Assembly (NCBI RefSeq): GCF_900129725.1
Contig: NZ_FQWQ01000002.1
Coordinates: 806,001 to 870,000 of the forward strand
Source: Chryseolinea serpens
GTDB lineage: Bacteria; Bacteroidota; Bacteroidia; Cytophagales; Cyclobacteriaceae
Direction: 5' to 3'
DNA length: 64,000 nucleotides
Below the pieces are notes generated by a model. That model had not been told where the DNA came from. It saw nothing but the letters and a program-made list of their open reading frames with translations, and did no database searches. Positions 46,372 to 54,962 of this stretch are shown here, piece after piece (within the stretch, counting starts at the first letter, position 1; each line of letters begins with the position of its first letter). The position numbers and the translations under genes were made by a program.

Positions 46372-46758
46372 TTAACGCTTGCTAAACTGGAATTTCCTTC
46401 TTGCTTTTCTTCTACCCGGCTTCTTGCGTTCTACCATACGGGAGTCGCGGGTCATGAAGCCTTCCTTGCGGAGGGTAGGTTTGTTTTCGGGGCTGATCAC
46501 TACCAGCGCCCGCGCAATGCCTAAGCGCACGGCTTCGGCCTGTCCTGTTATGCCACCGCCTTCTACATTCACAGTAACATCGTAGCTGGCCTCCAGTTTC
46601 AATGCTGCCAAAGCTTGTTTCACCAGGGTCTGGTGAATTTCGGAAAGGAAATATTCCTTCAGCTCGCGGTCGTTTATTTTGATATCTCCTTTGCCTGGCT
46701 TTACATAAACCCGTGCAATGGAGGTCTTTCTTCTACCGATGGTGTTAACAATCTGCAT
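46372..46758 (-). CDS. rpsI: 30S ribosomal protein S9
   Basis: A 128-residue S9 with NTIGRRKTSIARVYVKPG at the start, GGGITGQAEAVRLGIARAL in the middle, and the basic tail ending KPGRRKARRKFQFSKR that reaches the ribosomal P site. It lies 3 bp after rplM. Confidence 0.98.
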   Translation of the reverse strand: MQIVNTIGRRKTSIARVYVKPGKGDIKINDRELKEYFLSEIHQTLVKQALAALKLEASYDVTVNVEGGGITGQAEAVRLGIARALVVISPENKPTLRKEGFMTRDSRMVERKKPGRRKARRKFQFSKR

Positions 46759-46761
46759 GTA

Positions 46762-47205
46762 TCAGAACTTTATTTCTTTTGGTTGTTGCGCTGTGTGAGG
46801 GTGCTCTGCTCCGGCGTAAACGTGGAGGCTTCTGTAAAGCTCGCTGCCCAGTCTGTTCTTCGGAAGCATACCGCGAACGGCATGTTCGATGAGGCGCTCA
46901 GGGTGCTTGGAACGGATCATTGTGGGCGTATGCTCACGTTGTCCACCGGGATAGCCCGAGTGCGTGAACAGGACGCGGTCGGTCCATTTCTTGCCGGTCA
47001 TTCTTACTTTCTCGGCGTTGATAACGATAACATTGTCACCGCAATCTACGTGCGGGCTGTAGCTGGCTTTGTGCTTTCCACGAATGATGTGGGCAATCTG
47101 GCTCGCTACGCGACCGAGAACCTGACCGTTTGCATCAACCACGACCCAGCCTTTTTCTACTGTGGCTTTGGTTGCGTAGGCTGTTTTATAGCTATTATGA
47201 TCCAT
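46762..47205 (-). CDS. rplM: 50S ribosomal protein L13
   Basis: A 147-residue L13: VVDANGQVLGRVASQIAHI near residue 23, HVDCGDNVIVINAEKVRMTG, and MLPKNRLGSELYRSLHVYAG near the end. First gene of the rplM-rpsI-rpsB-tsf operon. Confidence 0.98.
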   Translation of the reverse strand: MDHNSYKTAYATKATVEKGWVVVDANGQVLGRVASQIAHIIRGKHKASYSPHVDCGDNVIVINAEKVRMTGKKWTDRVLFTHSGYPGGQREHTPTMIRSKHPERLIEHAVRGMLPKNRLGSELYRSLHVYAGAEHPHTAQQPKEIKF

Positions 47206-47256
47206 TTTTATTGATATAAACTAAATTAAATACACTACCCCCTTCAAAAAGGGACA

Positions 47257-47287
47257 CAAAGGTAAATCGCTATTATCTGAAATGCAA
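47257..47287 (-). promoter_or_regulatory. Promoter of the rplM operon (TTG-N20-TACCTTTG)
   Basis: Minus-strand TTG at 47287-47285, a 20-bp spacer, and TACCTTTG at 47264-47257, an exact TAnnTTTG box. It predicts a leader of about 45 bases before rplM, which includes a small stem of ccctttttgaaggggg (47238-47253). The rest of 47288-47483 shows no gene. Confidence 0.75.
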
Positions 47288-47483
47288 GCCGATCCCAGTT
47301 TTTTGAGAACTCTCCTACCATCTCCTTTCAGGGATTCTGCCCAATAACGGGCTGTTTATGAAGGTTTTTGGTGGCGGGGGTACAAATTTAAAAAGACCCC
47401 CGAAATTCTGAAAATATTGGCCGCCCTTAAAATCCAAAACCCCGAACCACCCTCGTTTTTCGACGATCCTGCGAAATATCCGA

Positions 47484-48203
47484 CTAGTTATTCAGGTCCA
47501 GTTGCCGGATCAACGCATGCATGTCCTTGGGATAGGGCGCTTCGATCCGGTGCTCTTTTTCTGCTAAATCGTTGAATGTCAGCGAAAACGCGTGGAGGGC
47601 CATCCTTTTCATAAAAGGCTCCTCGTCGGTGTCCTTTTTCAGGTTAAAACCGCGTTTCACCTGCGAAAGAAAAAAGGGCTTGCCTCCATACATCTCGTCG
47701 CCGCTAATGGAAGCGTGCAGCGAGGCCAGGTGCACCCGGATCTGGTGCATGCGGCCCGTAATGGGCTGACATTCCACCAGCGTATGCTGTTTGTAGGGCT
47801 TTAACGACGTGAAATAGGTCTGCGCGGGCTTGCCTTCGCGACGGCTGAGCTTTACCACACCATCGTCCTGCTTTAAAATGGGAATATCCACCAACAGGTG
47901 GTCAAAGTTATGGATGCCGTCCACCAAGGCATGGTACACCTTCGACACCCGGCGTTTCTCGAATTGGATGCTCAGGTGGCGATAGGCTTCCGGGTTTTTG
48001 GCAATGGCCAGCACACCCGACGTGTCCTTGTCGAGGCGGTGGCCCACTTGTGCTGTTTCCACGTGTTCGCGAGCCAATCCCAACAGGTTCACCTTCTCGT
48101 GTCGGTCTTCCAGTGTGGAGAGGAAGGGTGGTTTGTTCACCACCACAAAGTCGTCATCCTCGAAAAGAATGATCTCTTCAAATTTTATTTTCGATGATTT
48201 CAT
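47484..48203 (-). CDS. RluA-family pseudouridine synthase
   Basis: A 239-residue enzyme from ATG 48203 (MKSSKIKFEEIILFEDDDF). The catalytic aspartate is in HRLDKDTSGVLAIAK, and RMHQIRVHLASLHASI and DEMYGG are further family motifs. It lacks an N-terminal S4 domain, like RluA/RluE-type proteins, so the rRNA or tRNA target cannot be named. It starts 1 base after the S9 peptidase stop, so the two are probably coupled; a frame 19 codons longer would overlap the peptidase gene. Confidence 0.9.
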   Translation of the reverse strand: MKSSKIKFEEIILFEDDDFVVVNKPPFLSTLEDRHEKVNLLGLAREHVETAQVGHRLDKDTSGVLAIAKNPEAYRHLSIQFEKRRVSKVYHALVDGIHNFDHLLVDIPILKQDDGVVKLSRREGKPAQTYFTSLKPYKQHTLVECQPITGRMHQIRVHLASLHASISGDEMYGGKPFFLSQVKRGFNLKKDTDEEPFMKRMALHAFSLTFNDLAEKEHRIEAPYPKDMHALIRQLDLNN

Positions 48204-48204
48204 C

Positions 48205-50415
48205 TCAGTTCGTGGTGCTGGAGGCTGCCGGCGGTTCGGGGTGGTGCGCATAGCGCTCAAAAAACTCGATCACACGCAGCAAGTGGTCCATCATTCTTCC
48301 AGGATTGCCGCTGCGGGTGAGCTCGTGGCCTTCCTTGGGATAGCGGATGTATTCCACCGGTTTGCCCTGGATCTTCAGACTCTTGTAGAGCATTTCCGAT
48401 TGGACCACACCCGTGCGCAAATCCTGGTCGCCGTGGATGATCAGGAACGGCGTGTTGATCTTGTCCACATAGGTCAACGGCGACTCGGCATCAAGTAGTT
48501 TTTTTGTTTCCGGTTGCCAAGGATATCCCCCGAAATAGTCGGGCACAAGGCGCCAGGCATTGCCTTCTCCCATAAAGGTGGTCAGGTCATAGACACCGCG
48601 CTGGGCATTGGCGGCTTTGAAACGATTGTCGTGGCCGATGAGCCAGGCCACCATGTAGCCGGCATAGCTTCCGCCCTCCACAAACAACTGATCTTTGTCG
48701 ATCCAGGGATGTTGTTGCCCGGCATCTTCCAGCGCCGCCAGGATATCGCCGGCAGGGCCTGCTCCCCAGTTCTTAAAGTTTCCGCGTTTGAAGGCGTCAC
48801 CATAACCACCGCTGCCTCGCGGGTTGCAAAACACGACGCCATAGCCCCAAGCGGCTTCCAGTTGGAATTCGTGCCACATGCTGAACGCCGAAGGTCCCCA
48901 CATGGCCGTGGGGCCACCGTGAATGTTCAGGATGGTGGGATATTTCTGGCCGTCTTTGCGGCCTACAGGTTCGAGCACCCAATACTGCACCTTCACGCCA
49001 TCGGGGCGGGTGATCCAGTATTCTTTCGGGAAGATGAGTTTTTTGCCACCGATCCAAGCCGTGTTCAACTTCGTGATCTGGGTGGTGGTTTTGTCTTTCA
49101 GGTTGAGGGTATAGACCTCCCAGGGACTGCCGGTTTCGGTTTGAGCATACACGATCTTTCCGGCCTTCACCGTAAAGTTCATCACACCTTTGTCGTCGCC
49201 GATAACCTGCACCGGGGTGGCGCCGGCCTTCGCCGGAAGGCTGTACAACGGAACGTCGCCATCGGATTCTGCATTGAAATAGATGGTTTTTCCATCGTCC
49301 GACCACGACAGGGATTGTATGTCGCGATCAAAACCCTGTGTCAGGTTGAGGTATTCGCCGCCGGTGGCGGGAACAACCCCGATATCATTCTGCCTTCCCA
49401 TGAATCCTTCGGTGGTCCCGATGATGAAGGAAATGGATTTTCCATCGGGAGCGTATTCGGGATTGCTGATCGGGTGGCCGTCTACTTTCAAAAGTTCTTT
49501 CAGGTTCTTGCCATCGGCATCCAGCGTCCACAGGCTGCTGTTGCGGGTGTAATCTGGGGCCGTGGTAAGTTTCCAGGAGTTGCAGATAATGGTTTTGCCG
49601 TCGATGCTCCAGTCGGCGTTGTTAAAGATTTGGTAGCCTGTGGTGATCTGTTTGGCTTCGGCGCCGGCCTGGGCTGGGACCACAAACAGGTGAGTATATT
49701 TTTCTTCGGCTTCCAGGTCTTGTTCGTCCTGCAAGTCGAGGCGGGTCAGCACGCGGGGATTTTTTTCGCTGGCGTTCTTGGCCAGCCAGGCGCGCACTTC
49801 CGTCAAGGATCCATCCGGGGTTGACCGGGTGTTCTTTTTCTCGTCGTCCTTCATCAGTTTCCAGGCGGGTTCGTCGCGTTGCTTGCGGCCCGGTCTTTCA
49901 TAGGTCCAGGGCACCTCGCCATCGACGGCGCTGAAGGGCATCGCGGATGAGAACAGGATGCTTTTTCCATCGGGCGACCAGATGGGGCGGCTCGCGCCGT
50001 ATTTCACTTTCGTGATGGAATAGGCCTCACCGCCGGTGAGGGGCAAGATCCAGATCTGGGCTGCATCGCCATCGGCACGGACAAACGCCAGCGATTTGCT
50101 GTCGGGTGACCACGCCGGCTGGCCGTCGCGACGGTCGCCAAAGGTGAGTTGCACGGGGTCTTTCTTGCCGGTGGGGTCCAGCAGGTAGAGGTGCTGGGTG
50201 TAGTAATATTCCGTATTGCCGTTGGTGGTGTTGGTTTTTGTGGCTTTGCGGGTGACGGACGCCACCACACTCTTTCCGTCGGGCGAGGCCGAAAGCTGGC
50301 TCGCGGTGGCAATTTTCATGAGATCGGAGGCCACAATGGGCGTCTTTTCCTGGGCGTGCGCCGCCGCGGCAACGGCAAACAGGAAAAGGGTAAAAACGCG
50401 TTGAATACGATGCAT
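48205..50415 (-). CDS. S9 family prolyl oligopeptidase-type peptidase (secreted)
   Basis: A 736-residue protein with a signal peptide (MHRIQRVFTLFLFAVAAAAHAQ is too long to be chance; cleavage after AHA). A beta-propeller of PD40/TolB-like blades (SPDGKS repeats) spans roughly residues 35-440. The alpha/beta hydrolase domain carries the triad: Ser in GGSYAGYMV, Asp in HGDQDLRTG and His in PKEGHELT. Relatives are acylaminoacyl or dipeptidyl peptidases of the periplasm. It lies 23 bp after the histidine kinase gene. Confidence 0.92.
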   Translation of the reverse strand: MHRIQRVFTLFLFAVAAAAHAQEKTPIVASDLMKIATASQLSASPDGKSVVASVTRKATKTNTTNGNTEYYYTQHLYLLDPTGKKDPVQLTFGDRRDGQPAWSPDSKSLAFVRADGDAAQIWILPLTGGEAYSITKVKYGASRPIWSPDGKSILFSSAMPFSAVDGEVPWTYERPGRKQRDEPAWKLMKDDEKKNTRSTPDGSLTEVRAWLAKNASEKNPRVLTRLDLQDEQDLEAEEKYTHLFVVPAQAGAEAKQITTGYQIFNNADWSIDGKTIICNSWKLTTAPDYTRNSSLWTLDADGKNLKELLKVDGHPISNPEYAPDGKSISFIIGTTEGFMGRQNDIGVVPATGGEYLNLTQGFDRDIQSLSWSDDGKTIYFNAESDGDVPLYSLPAKAGATPVQVIGDDKGVMNFTVKAGKIVYAQTETGSPWEVYTLNLKDKTTTQITKLNTAWIGGKKLIFPKEYWITRPDGVKVQYWVLEPVGRKDGQKYPTILNIHGGPTAMWGPSAFSMWHEFQLEAAWGYGVVFCNPRGSGGYGDAFKRGNFKNWGAGPAGDILAALEDAGQQHPWIDKDQLFVEGGSYAGYMVAWLIGHDNRFKAANAQRGVYDLTTFMGEGNAWRLVPDYFGGYPWQPETKKLLDAESPLTYVDKINTPFLIIHGDQDLRTGVVQSEMLYKSLKIQGKPVEYIRYPKEGHELTRSGNPGRMMDHLLRVIEFFERYAHHPEPPAASSTTN

Positions 50416-50438
50416 AAGTTAGGTTAATGAGTTCGGTT

Positions 50439-51506
50439 TCAGTTCTTTGCTGCTTCGGTCTCGCCACCTTCCAGCGGCTTAACACGCGGCAATTTAAAAC
50501 TAAAAGTCGAACCCTTGCCAGGTGTGCTTTCCACCTCGGCCTTGGAGTTGTGGCCGTCCAGGATGTGTTTCACAATGGCGAGGCCTAACCCCGTACCTCC
50601 TTTTTCGCGACTGCGGCTTTTGTCGACGCGGTAGAAACGCTCGAAGATGCGGGCCTGGTGCTCCGGGGCGATGCCTTCGCCCGTATCGGAGATGTTGGTC
50701 ACGATATTTTTTTTGCTGATGTCGAAGCTGACCTTTACCTCACCCCCATCGAAACTGTGTTTGATGGCGTTGGAGACCAGGTTGGTCATCACCTGGTTGA
50801 TGCGTTGCCAGTCGGCATACACCAGTACTTTGCGCGGCGAGCCTTCGATGGACAGCTTGATCTCTTTGCGGTCGGCTTTCTCTTCAAACTGTTCAAAAAT
50901 TTCTTCCGTGAGTTTATAGAGGTCGATGTTCTCGAAATGCATTTTGATCTGACCGGTCTCGATGTGCGAGAGGGTGAGCAGATCCTGTACGAGCATGTCC
51001 AGACCGTCGAGACTTTTGGCGGCTTTCTTGAGAAATTTTGTGCGCACCGTTTTGTCGTTCACGGCGCCGTCGAGCAGCGTGTGCACAAAGCCCTGGGCCG
51101 CAAAGATTGGGGTCTTCAACTCGTGCGAGACGTCGGCGATGAACTCGCGGCGGAAGGCTTCGAGTTTTTTCAGTTCGTCAATTTCCTTTTGCTTGAGTTC
51201 GGCAAACGAGTAAATCTCCTCGTTGATGGTCCGCAGCGGATTGAGGGGGGCCGATTTCTGTTTGTCGATGCGGGAGAGCTCTTTCTTTTTCAGTTTTCCC
51301 ATCAGCTTGTACACTTTGTCAAGCTCGCGGAAAATGAGGAACTCGAGGACCACAAAAATCAGGATATAAGATACCGAGAAGCTGATGCCAAACGCGACGA
51401 AGAGGGCGCTCAGGTCAACGCTTTTGAAAAGCGACAGGAATAAAGACGTGATCAGGGCGATGCAGAGTGCCAGCAAAAGGGCCATTCCCCGTGAACTGTA
51501 AACCAT
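50439..51506 (-). CDS. Sensor histidine kinase, PhoR-like
   Basis: A 355-residue kinase with two N-terminal membrane segments (residues 8-28 and 33-58) joined by a very short loop, so no large external sensor. A coiled linker is followed by the HisKA domain with phospho-acceptor His128 in FIADVSHELKTP. The ATPase part has the N box (NLVSNAIKHS), G1 (DTGEGI) and G2 (GGTGLGLAIVKHIL). It lies 69 bp after the response regulator gene, its evident partner. Signal unknown. Confidence 0.93.
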   Translation of the reverse strand: MVYSSRGMALLLALCIALITSLFLSLFKSVDLSALFVAFGISFSVSYILIFVVLEFLIFRELDKVYKLMGKLKKKELSRIDKQKSAPLNPLRTINEEIYSFAELKQKEIDELKKLEAFRREFIADVSHELKTPIFAAQGFVHTLLDGAVNDKTVRTKFLKKAAKSLDGLDMLVQDLLTLSHIETGQIKMHFENIDLYKLTEEIFEQFEEKADRKEIKLSIEGSPRKVLVYADWQRINQVMTNLVSNAIKHSFDGGEVKVSFDISKKNIVTNISDTGEGIAPEHQARIFERFYRVDKSRSREKGGTGLGLAIVKHILDGHNSKAEVESTPGKGSTFSFKLPRVKPLEGGETEAAKN

Positions 51507-51575
51507 GCTGTAAGGTAGTCGATAGTTTTTAGTTTCCCTTGGCTTAACCCCTGCGGTAGTGTGGAAATGCGGTGC

Positions 51576-52265
51576 TTAGTTCAGGCTAAACTTATATCCC
51601 ACCCCTTTCACGGTGGTGATATAATCCTCCCCGATCTTTTCGCGCACCTTCCGGATGTGGACGTCCACGGTACGGGCCAGCACATAGACATCGGAGCCCC
51701 AGATGTTTTGGAGCAGGTCTTCGCGGCTGAACACCTTGTTGGGGTTTTGGGCCAGGAAGTACAGCAACTCGAATTCCTTTTTGGGGAGATTGATCTCGCG
51801 GCCGAGGATGTTGATGGTATAGCTGGTGCGGTCGATGGTGAGATCGCCGATGGTGATGGTGCTGGTGGGCGATGATTTCTTGGAGTCGCGGCGGAAAAGG
51901 GCGCTGATGCGGCTCATGAGGGCCCGGGGTTTGATGGGCTTGTTGATATAGTCGTCGGCTCCCACGTCGAAGGCGGCCACTTCGGAATATTCTTCGGAGC
52001 GGGCCGTGAGGAAGACCACGAATGTTTTCTGAAGTTCGGGAATGTCGCGCAGCAGGCGGCAGGTTTCGACACCGTCCATTTTGGGCATCATGATGTCGAG
52101 CAACACGAGGTCGGGAACAAACTTGCGGGCGATGTCCACTGCCCGGGTGCCGTCAAGAGCCGTCTTTACTTCGTAACCGCTTTTTTCGAGGTTGTATTTC
52201 AGAAGCTCCAAGATCGGCTCTTCATCATCAACGACAAGCACTTTGTGCATTTGCTTGTTTCCCAT
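51576..52265 (-). CDS. OmpR/PhoB-type response regulator
   Basis: A 229-residue regulator starting at ATG 52265. The receiver has the acidic pair (VVDDEEP, residues 11-17), phospho-acceptor Asp57 (LVLLDIMMPKMDG) and the conserved Lys in NKPIKPRAL. The C-terminal winged helix (LPKKEFELLYFLAQN, VDVHIRKVREKIG, TVKGVGYKF) binds DNA. The -7 box at 52284-52291 lies within the longer open frame, which argues for this start. Confidence 0.94.
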   Translation of the reverse strand: MGNKQMHKVLVVDDEEPILELLKYNLEKSGYEVKTALDGTRAVDIARKFVPDLVLLDIMMPKMDGVETCRLLRDIPELQKTFVVFLTARSEEYSEVAAFDVGADDYINKPIKPRALMSRISALFRRDSKKSSPTSTITIGDLTIDRTSYTINILGREINLPKKEFELLYFLAQNPNKVFSREDLLQNIWGSDVYVLARTVDVHIRKVREKIGEDYITTVKGVGYKFSLN

Positions 52266-52283
52266 AGTTTTCACTCTTTGGTA

Positions 52284-52291
52284 CAAAATTA
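52284..52291 (-). promoter_or_regulatory. Candidate -7 box for the two-component operon (TAATTTTG)
   Basis: Exact TAnnTTTG match on the minus strand, 18 bp before the regulator start, implying a short leader. The -33 region is only T-rich. No gene is seen in 52292-52428. Confidence 0.5.
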
Positions 52292-52428
52292 GCCATAAAA
52301 GAGGGCATTAAAAACGCGCTCATCTTTCTTAACAATTCCTTAACCGGTCGCTCTTTTCCGTAACATTCAAACGCTCCTCTTCGGTTTTAAAGTTCCGTGA
52401 GCGGTAACGTAGCCAGGTTCTCCGAGCT

Positions 52429-53478
52429 TCAGAGGAACGGGTATTTTTCAGAGAGAAATTTGATGTAGGCCTTCAAATCGCCATGGAAACGTGTGCGCCA
52501 TTCATCGCCAAAGATGTCCTGCTTGGCCTGGTATTGTCTGAAATTCATGAAATAGGCATTATTGGGCAACCGGTCCTTGTAGCGTTGACTGGGCCGGGAC
52601 GTCAATGCCAGGGAAAGCGTGTCGAGGTTGAAGACAATGCGGCGGATCTCGTTTTCCTTCATCATCCGCTTATAGGCCAGGGAATCGGATTTTTGAAAGG
52701 TGCTATAAAGACTATCCAACGCCAGGGCGCCGCGCAGCATGTGGTCGACGAATTTGAGATAATCTTCGTCCTCGTCCATGTAGGTGCGGTATTCCTTCCC
52801 CTGGAGGCCGTATTTGTCGATGAGGAATTTTTCCGTGCCGCGGTCGCCGATGAAGGTGGCGAGGTTTTCGTTGAACTCGATGCTGTCTTTCACAAAAATG
52901 GTGGCGTGCGACATTTCGTGGATGATGAGGTTGGCCAGGTCGCCCTCGGACCGGTTCAGCATTTTGCTGAGGATGGGATCGGTGAACCACCCCAGCGTTG
53001 ACCATCCACCCGGATTCCGGATGATGACGTCATAGCCTTCCGCCTCCAGTTCCTTTTTCAGGGCCAGGGCCTTGGCCTTGTCGAAGAATCCCTTGTAGGG
53101 CACCGCGCCCACCACGGGAAACGTCCACTCCTTGGGTTTGAGTTGGAACGGTTCGCAGGCCAGCACCACCCACATCACCTCCTCGCCTTTTTGGTCGTAG
53201 AGGGTTTTGTAGTTCCTGGTGTCTTTCAAACCGAGCGAATCGATCGCGTATTTGCGCACTTCTTCGATGAGGTGGAGTTGTGCTTTGAGCGAGTCCGGGA
53301 ATTGAGGATCGGTCAGGAATTCCTCCACGGGCCGGGCATTCCACACGATGTGCCATTGGCCATAGCCTTGTTCGGCGCCATAGCGCACCAGGTCCCAGAA
53401 GGCTATCACCAGGACGGTGATCACGGCCAGCAGACCCAGGAGTGTCCACTTGATTATTTTACCAACGCGCTTTCGCAT
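52429..53478 (-). CDS. Putative zinc aminopeptidase (PF10023-like)
   Basis: A 349-residue membrane-anchored metallopeptidase. One N-terminal membrane segment (WTLLGLLAVITVLVIAFWDL) precedes a periplasmic domain. The zinc motif is HEMSH (LIIHEMSHATIFVK), with a downstream glutamate in FNENLATFIGDRG typical of gluzincin-like enzymes. RNPGGWSTLGWFTDPIL is a family block. The family is annotated as aminopeptidase from few experiments; natural substrate unknown. Divergent from recA. Confidence 0.82.
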   Translation of the reverse strand: MRKRVGKIIKWTLLGLLAVITVLVIAFWDLVRYGAEQGYGQWHIVWNARPVEEFLTDPQFPDSLKAQLHLIEEVRKYAIDSLGLKDTRNYKTLYDQKGEEVMWVVLACEPFQLKPKEWTFPVVGAVPYKGFFDKAKALALKKELEAEGYDVIIRNPGGWSTLGWFTDPILSKMLNRSEGDLANLIIHEMSHATIFVKDSIEFNENLATFIGDRGTEKFLIDKYGLQGKEYRTYMDEDEDYLKFVDHMLRGALALDSLYSTFQKSDSLAYKRMMKENEIRRIVFNLDTLSLALTSRPSQRYKDRLPNNAYFMNFRQYQAKQDIFGDEWRTRFHGDLKAYIKFLSEKYPFL

Positions 53479-53772
53479 CTATTCGGAGAGTTTGTGTCCA
53501 AGATCGCTTCATCTTTGACGTAGAACGGGTTTAAACTCAAAGGTCATTATCGGATCAACCCTGCAATATAAACGGTTTGGAGAATTATTACTGGCATTCC
53601 TGAAAAACGTCAACTCCTTGAAACAAATTTGCTTAGCTACATCGCCTTAAAGCAAAGCAAACATCAATGCATTTTTTCTGTTGATATACTTGCGCATCGC
53701 GTTTTTAAATTAGGGCCAGAGTCGTAATTTCACCGGTCTGTAAACGTTTGGCAAGTTGGCCGTAACCCTGAG

Positions 53773-53794
53773 GGAGTTATCTGAGTTTAACTCC
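53773..53794. promoter_or_regulatory. Inverted repeat upstream of recA (candidate operator)
   Basis: Perfect 7-bp arms ggagtta and taactcc separated by 8 bases, 56 bp before the recA ATG and next to the -33 position of a near-consensus -7 box (CATTTTTG, 53818-53825). Its placement fits a repressor such as LexA, but the sequence is not a LexA box I know. The remainder of 53479-53849 shows no gene. Confidence 0.5.
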
Positions 53795-53849
53795 ACGTTT
53801 ATCCTGCTACCCCAAATCATTTTTGTAACTATAAACACGAACGATAGAG

Positions 53850-54896
53850 ATGACTGACGCAAAAGAAAAATTGAAGGCGCTTCAATTAACCCTCGACAAA
53901 TTGGATAAGACCTACGGCAAAGGAACGGTCATGAAACTGAGCGACGACAAGATTGCCGACGTCGCTGCCATTTCCACCGGTTCGCTGGGGCTGGACATTG
54001 CCCTGGGTATCGGTGGAATTCCCCGCGGAAGAGTGACGGAGATTTACGGCCCGGAATCGTCGGGTAAAACTACGCTAACCCTGCACTGTATCGCCGAAGC
54101 CCAAAAAGCCGGCGGTTTGGCGGCCTTCATCGACGCCGAGCACGCTTTCGATAAAGCCTACGCCGAAAAGCTAGGCATCGATACCGAAAATTTATTGATC
54201 TCCCAGCCCGACAACGGCGAGCAAGCCCTAGAGATCGCCGACCACCTGATCCGCTCCGGCGCCATCGACATTATCGTGATCGACTCCGTAGCGGCCTTGG
54301 TACCCAAAGGTGAATTGGAAGGCGAAATGGGCGAAAGCAAAATGGGTCTTCAGGCCCGCCTGATGTCGCAAGCCCTGCGCAAGCTCACCGGCACCATCAG
54401 CAAAACCGGCTGTGCCTGCGTTTTCATCAACCAGTTGCGCGAAAAAATCGGCGTGATGTTCGGAAACCCCGAAACCACCACCGGTGGTAATGCCCTGAAA
54501 TTCTATGCTTCAGTGCGCCTCGACATTCGCCGCATTGGTCAGATCAAAGAAGCTGCCGACGATATCACCGGTAACCGTGTAAAGGTGAAAGTGGTGAAGA
54601 ATAAAGTTGCTCCCCCCTTCAAAGTGGTGGAGTTCGACATTATGTATGGCCGCGGCATTTCCAAGTCGGGCGAGATCGTCGACCTGGGCGTTGAATTGAA
54701 TGTGATCCAGAAATCCGGTTCATGGTTTTCCTACAGCGGCAACAAACTCGGCCAAGGCCGCGACGCCGTGAAGCAATTGATCGAAGACAATCCAGAACTG
54801 ATGGAGGATTTGGAAAAGAGGATCAAAGAGAAACTTGCAGGTCCTGAAGCCGCGAAGGTTTTGGAGAGCAAGGAATTGAAGGAAGTAAAGGATTAA
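53850..54896 (+). CDS. recA: Recombinase RecA
   Basis: A 348-residue RecA, the strand-exchange ATPase and SOS co-protease. Walker [10 protein letters not shown] is at about residues 68-76, Walker B in [12 protein letters not shown], and loop 2 in [17 protein letters not shown]. The C-terminus is acidic and short. A normal full-length protein with a strong terminator after it. Confidence 0.98.
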   Translation: MTDAKEKLKALQLTLDKLDKTYGKGTVMKLSDDKIADVAAISTGSLGLDIALGIGGIPRGRVTEIYGPESSGKTTLTLHCIAEAQKAGGLAAFIDAEHAFDKAYAEKLGIDTENLLISQPDNGEQALEIADHLIRSGAIDIIVIDSVAALVPKGELEGEMGESKMGLQARLMSQALRKLTGTISKTGCACVFINQLREKIGVMFGNPETTTGGNALKFYASVRLDIRRIGQIKEAADDITGNRVKVKVVKNKVAPPFKVVEFDIMYGRGISKSGEIVDLGVELNVIQKSGSWFSYSGNKLGQGRDAVKQLIEDNPELMEDLEKRIKEKLAGPEAAKVLESKELKEVKD

Positions 54897-54915
54897 TTAT
54901 TACACTATCCCAAAT

Positions 54916-54948
54916 AAAAAACCTCCAGGGAACACCTGGAGGTTTTTT
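54916..54948. terminator. Bidirectional terminator between recA and the amidohydrolase
   Basis: Perfect 14-bp arms, aaaaaacctccagg and cctggaggtttttt, with a 5-base loop. A/T runs on both flanks let it stop recA and the convergent amidohydrolase gene. Confidence 0.9.
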
Positions 54949-54962
54949 GTTGACTTTAAATT

